Assembly (NCBI RefSeq): GCF_019399895.1
Contig: NW_027228788.1
Span: 785,068 to 849,067, forward strand
Direction: 5' to 3'
DNA: 64,000 nt
Source: Cardiocondyla obscurior
Lineage: Eukaryota; Arthropoda; Insecta; Hymenoptera; Formicidae
The first letter of the stretch is position 1. Every line of letters begins with the position of its first letter. Made by a program: the position numbers and the translations under genes. The notes under the pieces were generated by a model, which made no database searches, was not told the origin of the DNA, and worked only from the letters and a program-made list of their open reading frames with translations. Positions 63,901-64,000 of this stretch are shown piece by piece.

Positions 63901-64000
63901 CCAGCAGACGAAATATGGCCGAAAAACATAAAAACATATTTTAAAATTTTGCAACGTAGCATTGTGCGCAACTAAAAATAGATGCATACGGGACAATTCC
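60916..64000 (+). repeat. Degenerate right-hand part of the array
   Basis: Still all satellite, but with more small deletions per monomer than elsewhere. Examples are ATTCAGTTCAATTTTC near 61076, a front missing bases at GAAATTGCAAC near 62722 and 63057, GGGTTCGAGTTTTC near 62881, CACCAGACAGAATATGG near 63241, CACCAGAGATAAATATG near 63576, GAAATTTTAACATAGC near 63611, CAACTAAATAGATGC near 63635 and GAGCCTTCACCAGCAG near 63892. Units read as A-B-(C/D hybrid)-F-B-C, A-B-D-C, F-E-C, A-B-C, an irregular run, A-B-D-C, F-E-C, A-B. The window ends inside a B monomer. Confidence 0.8.

Larger units (their letters stand above)
1..64000 (+). repeat. Satellite array of ~115-bp monomers filling the window
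   Basis: Every part of the window is a copy of one monomer. Landmarks recur about every 115 bases in the same order and orientation: GCAAC(A/G)TAGC, a TGCGGC or TGCGCA block, an A-run, ATGCATACGGG, TTCCGAG, CACCAGCAG(A/C)CGA, ATATGGCC or a shortened form, then a 30-40 bp A-run/T-run tail. Both ends of the window lie inside monomers, so the array continues past both edges. There are about 550-560 monomers of six main types arranged in higher-order units. All are direct repeats; I saw no inversion and no insertion. Long pure arrays of this kind are known from eukaryotic centromeres and heterochromatin; the location here is inferred. The monomer is not one I recognise, so no family name is given. 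Confidence 0.98.

Noticed and set aside
1..64000. CRISPR array
   Set aside because: The repeat is about 115 bp with no unique spacers; all of the sequence between landmarks is itself repeated.
1..64000. Telomeric repeats or array boundary inside the window
   Set aside because: No short G-rich tandem repeat and no non-satellite sequence at either end; the window starts and stops inside monomers.
1..64000. Bacterial operon or phage region with promoters, RBS and terminators
   Set aside because: A-run/T-run tails resemble terminators or promoters only through composition. They recur every ~115 bp without any gene next to them.

Overview
The whole 64-kb window is one uninterrupted satellite-DNA array. 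A monomer of about 115 bp (roughly 108-119 bp, about two-thirds A+T) is repeated head to tail on the + strand some 550-560 times. I found no unique sequence, no inverted monomer, no transposon, no RNA gene, no CRISPR array and no credible protein gene. Short open frames occur on both strands, but they are the same few peptides recurring with the repeat, and single-base changes in A/T runs shift them constantly. An array this long and pure points to eukaryotic nuclear heterochromatin (centromeric, pericentromeric or subtelomeric). I do not recognise the monomer and cannot name the organism.

The monomers fall into recurring types. A: 5' block GCGGCATTT, core GGGTTTATTCCGAGCCTTCT, tail CATAAAAACATATTTTT. 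B: GCGCAACT, core CGGGACAATTCCGAGC, and either a long A-run/T-run tail or an ATATTTTAGAAATTTA tail. C: GCGGCAATT, GATGAATACGGGCCTA, TTATTTTTACCAGCAGCCGA. D: GCATTT, CCGAGTTTTCT, GAAATGAAC. E: GCGCAACT, GCTTATCCGAGCC, GAAATGAAC or GAAATGGCC. F: GCATTT with a GAGATATGGCC/TTTTGAAATTTT 3' half. A2 is an A front with the long A-run/T-run tail, and C* is a C front with an A-like rest. Types follow an order. Nearly every multi-monomer unit ends in C, and the common units are A-B-D-C (about 460 bp), A-B-F-E-C (about 572 bp), A-B-A-B-C, A-B-A-B-D-C, F-E-C, A-B-C and A2-C. There are about 115 C-type monomers in the window.

Higher levels are also visible. A 24-monomer, roughly 2.76-kb super-unit occurs three times (8728-11513, 15485-18244, 19377-22112). 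A related 17-monomer, roughly 1.96-kb super-unit occurs twice intact in tandem (41019-44946), then with one extra monomer (44947-47018), then truncated (47019-48288), and once more at 52687-54629. The remaining segments (28-8727, 11514-15484, 18245-19376, 22113-41018, 48289-52686, 54630-60915) are mosaics of the small units. The last 3 kb (60916-64000) has clearly more deletions and irregular monomers than the interior, which may mean the array edge is near. Variants shared between blocks 1-49 kb apart record local and long-range homogenisation. Type assignments and junctions were made by eye. Coordinates of listed monomers and blocks were counted from the sequence; the monomer strings given for long mosaics are approximate at individual hybrid monomers.
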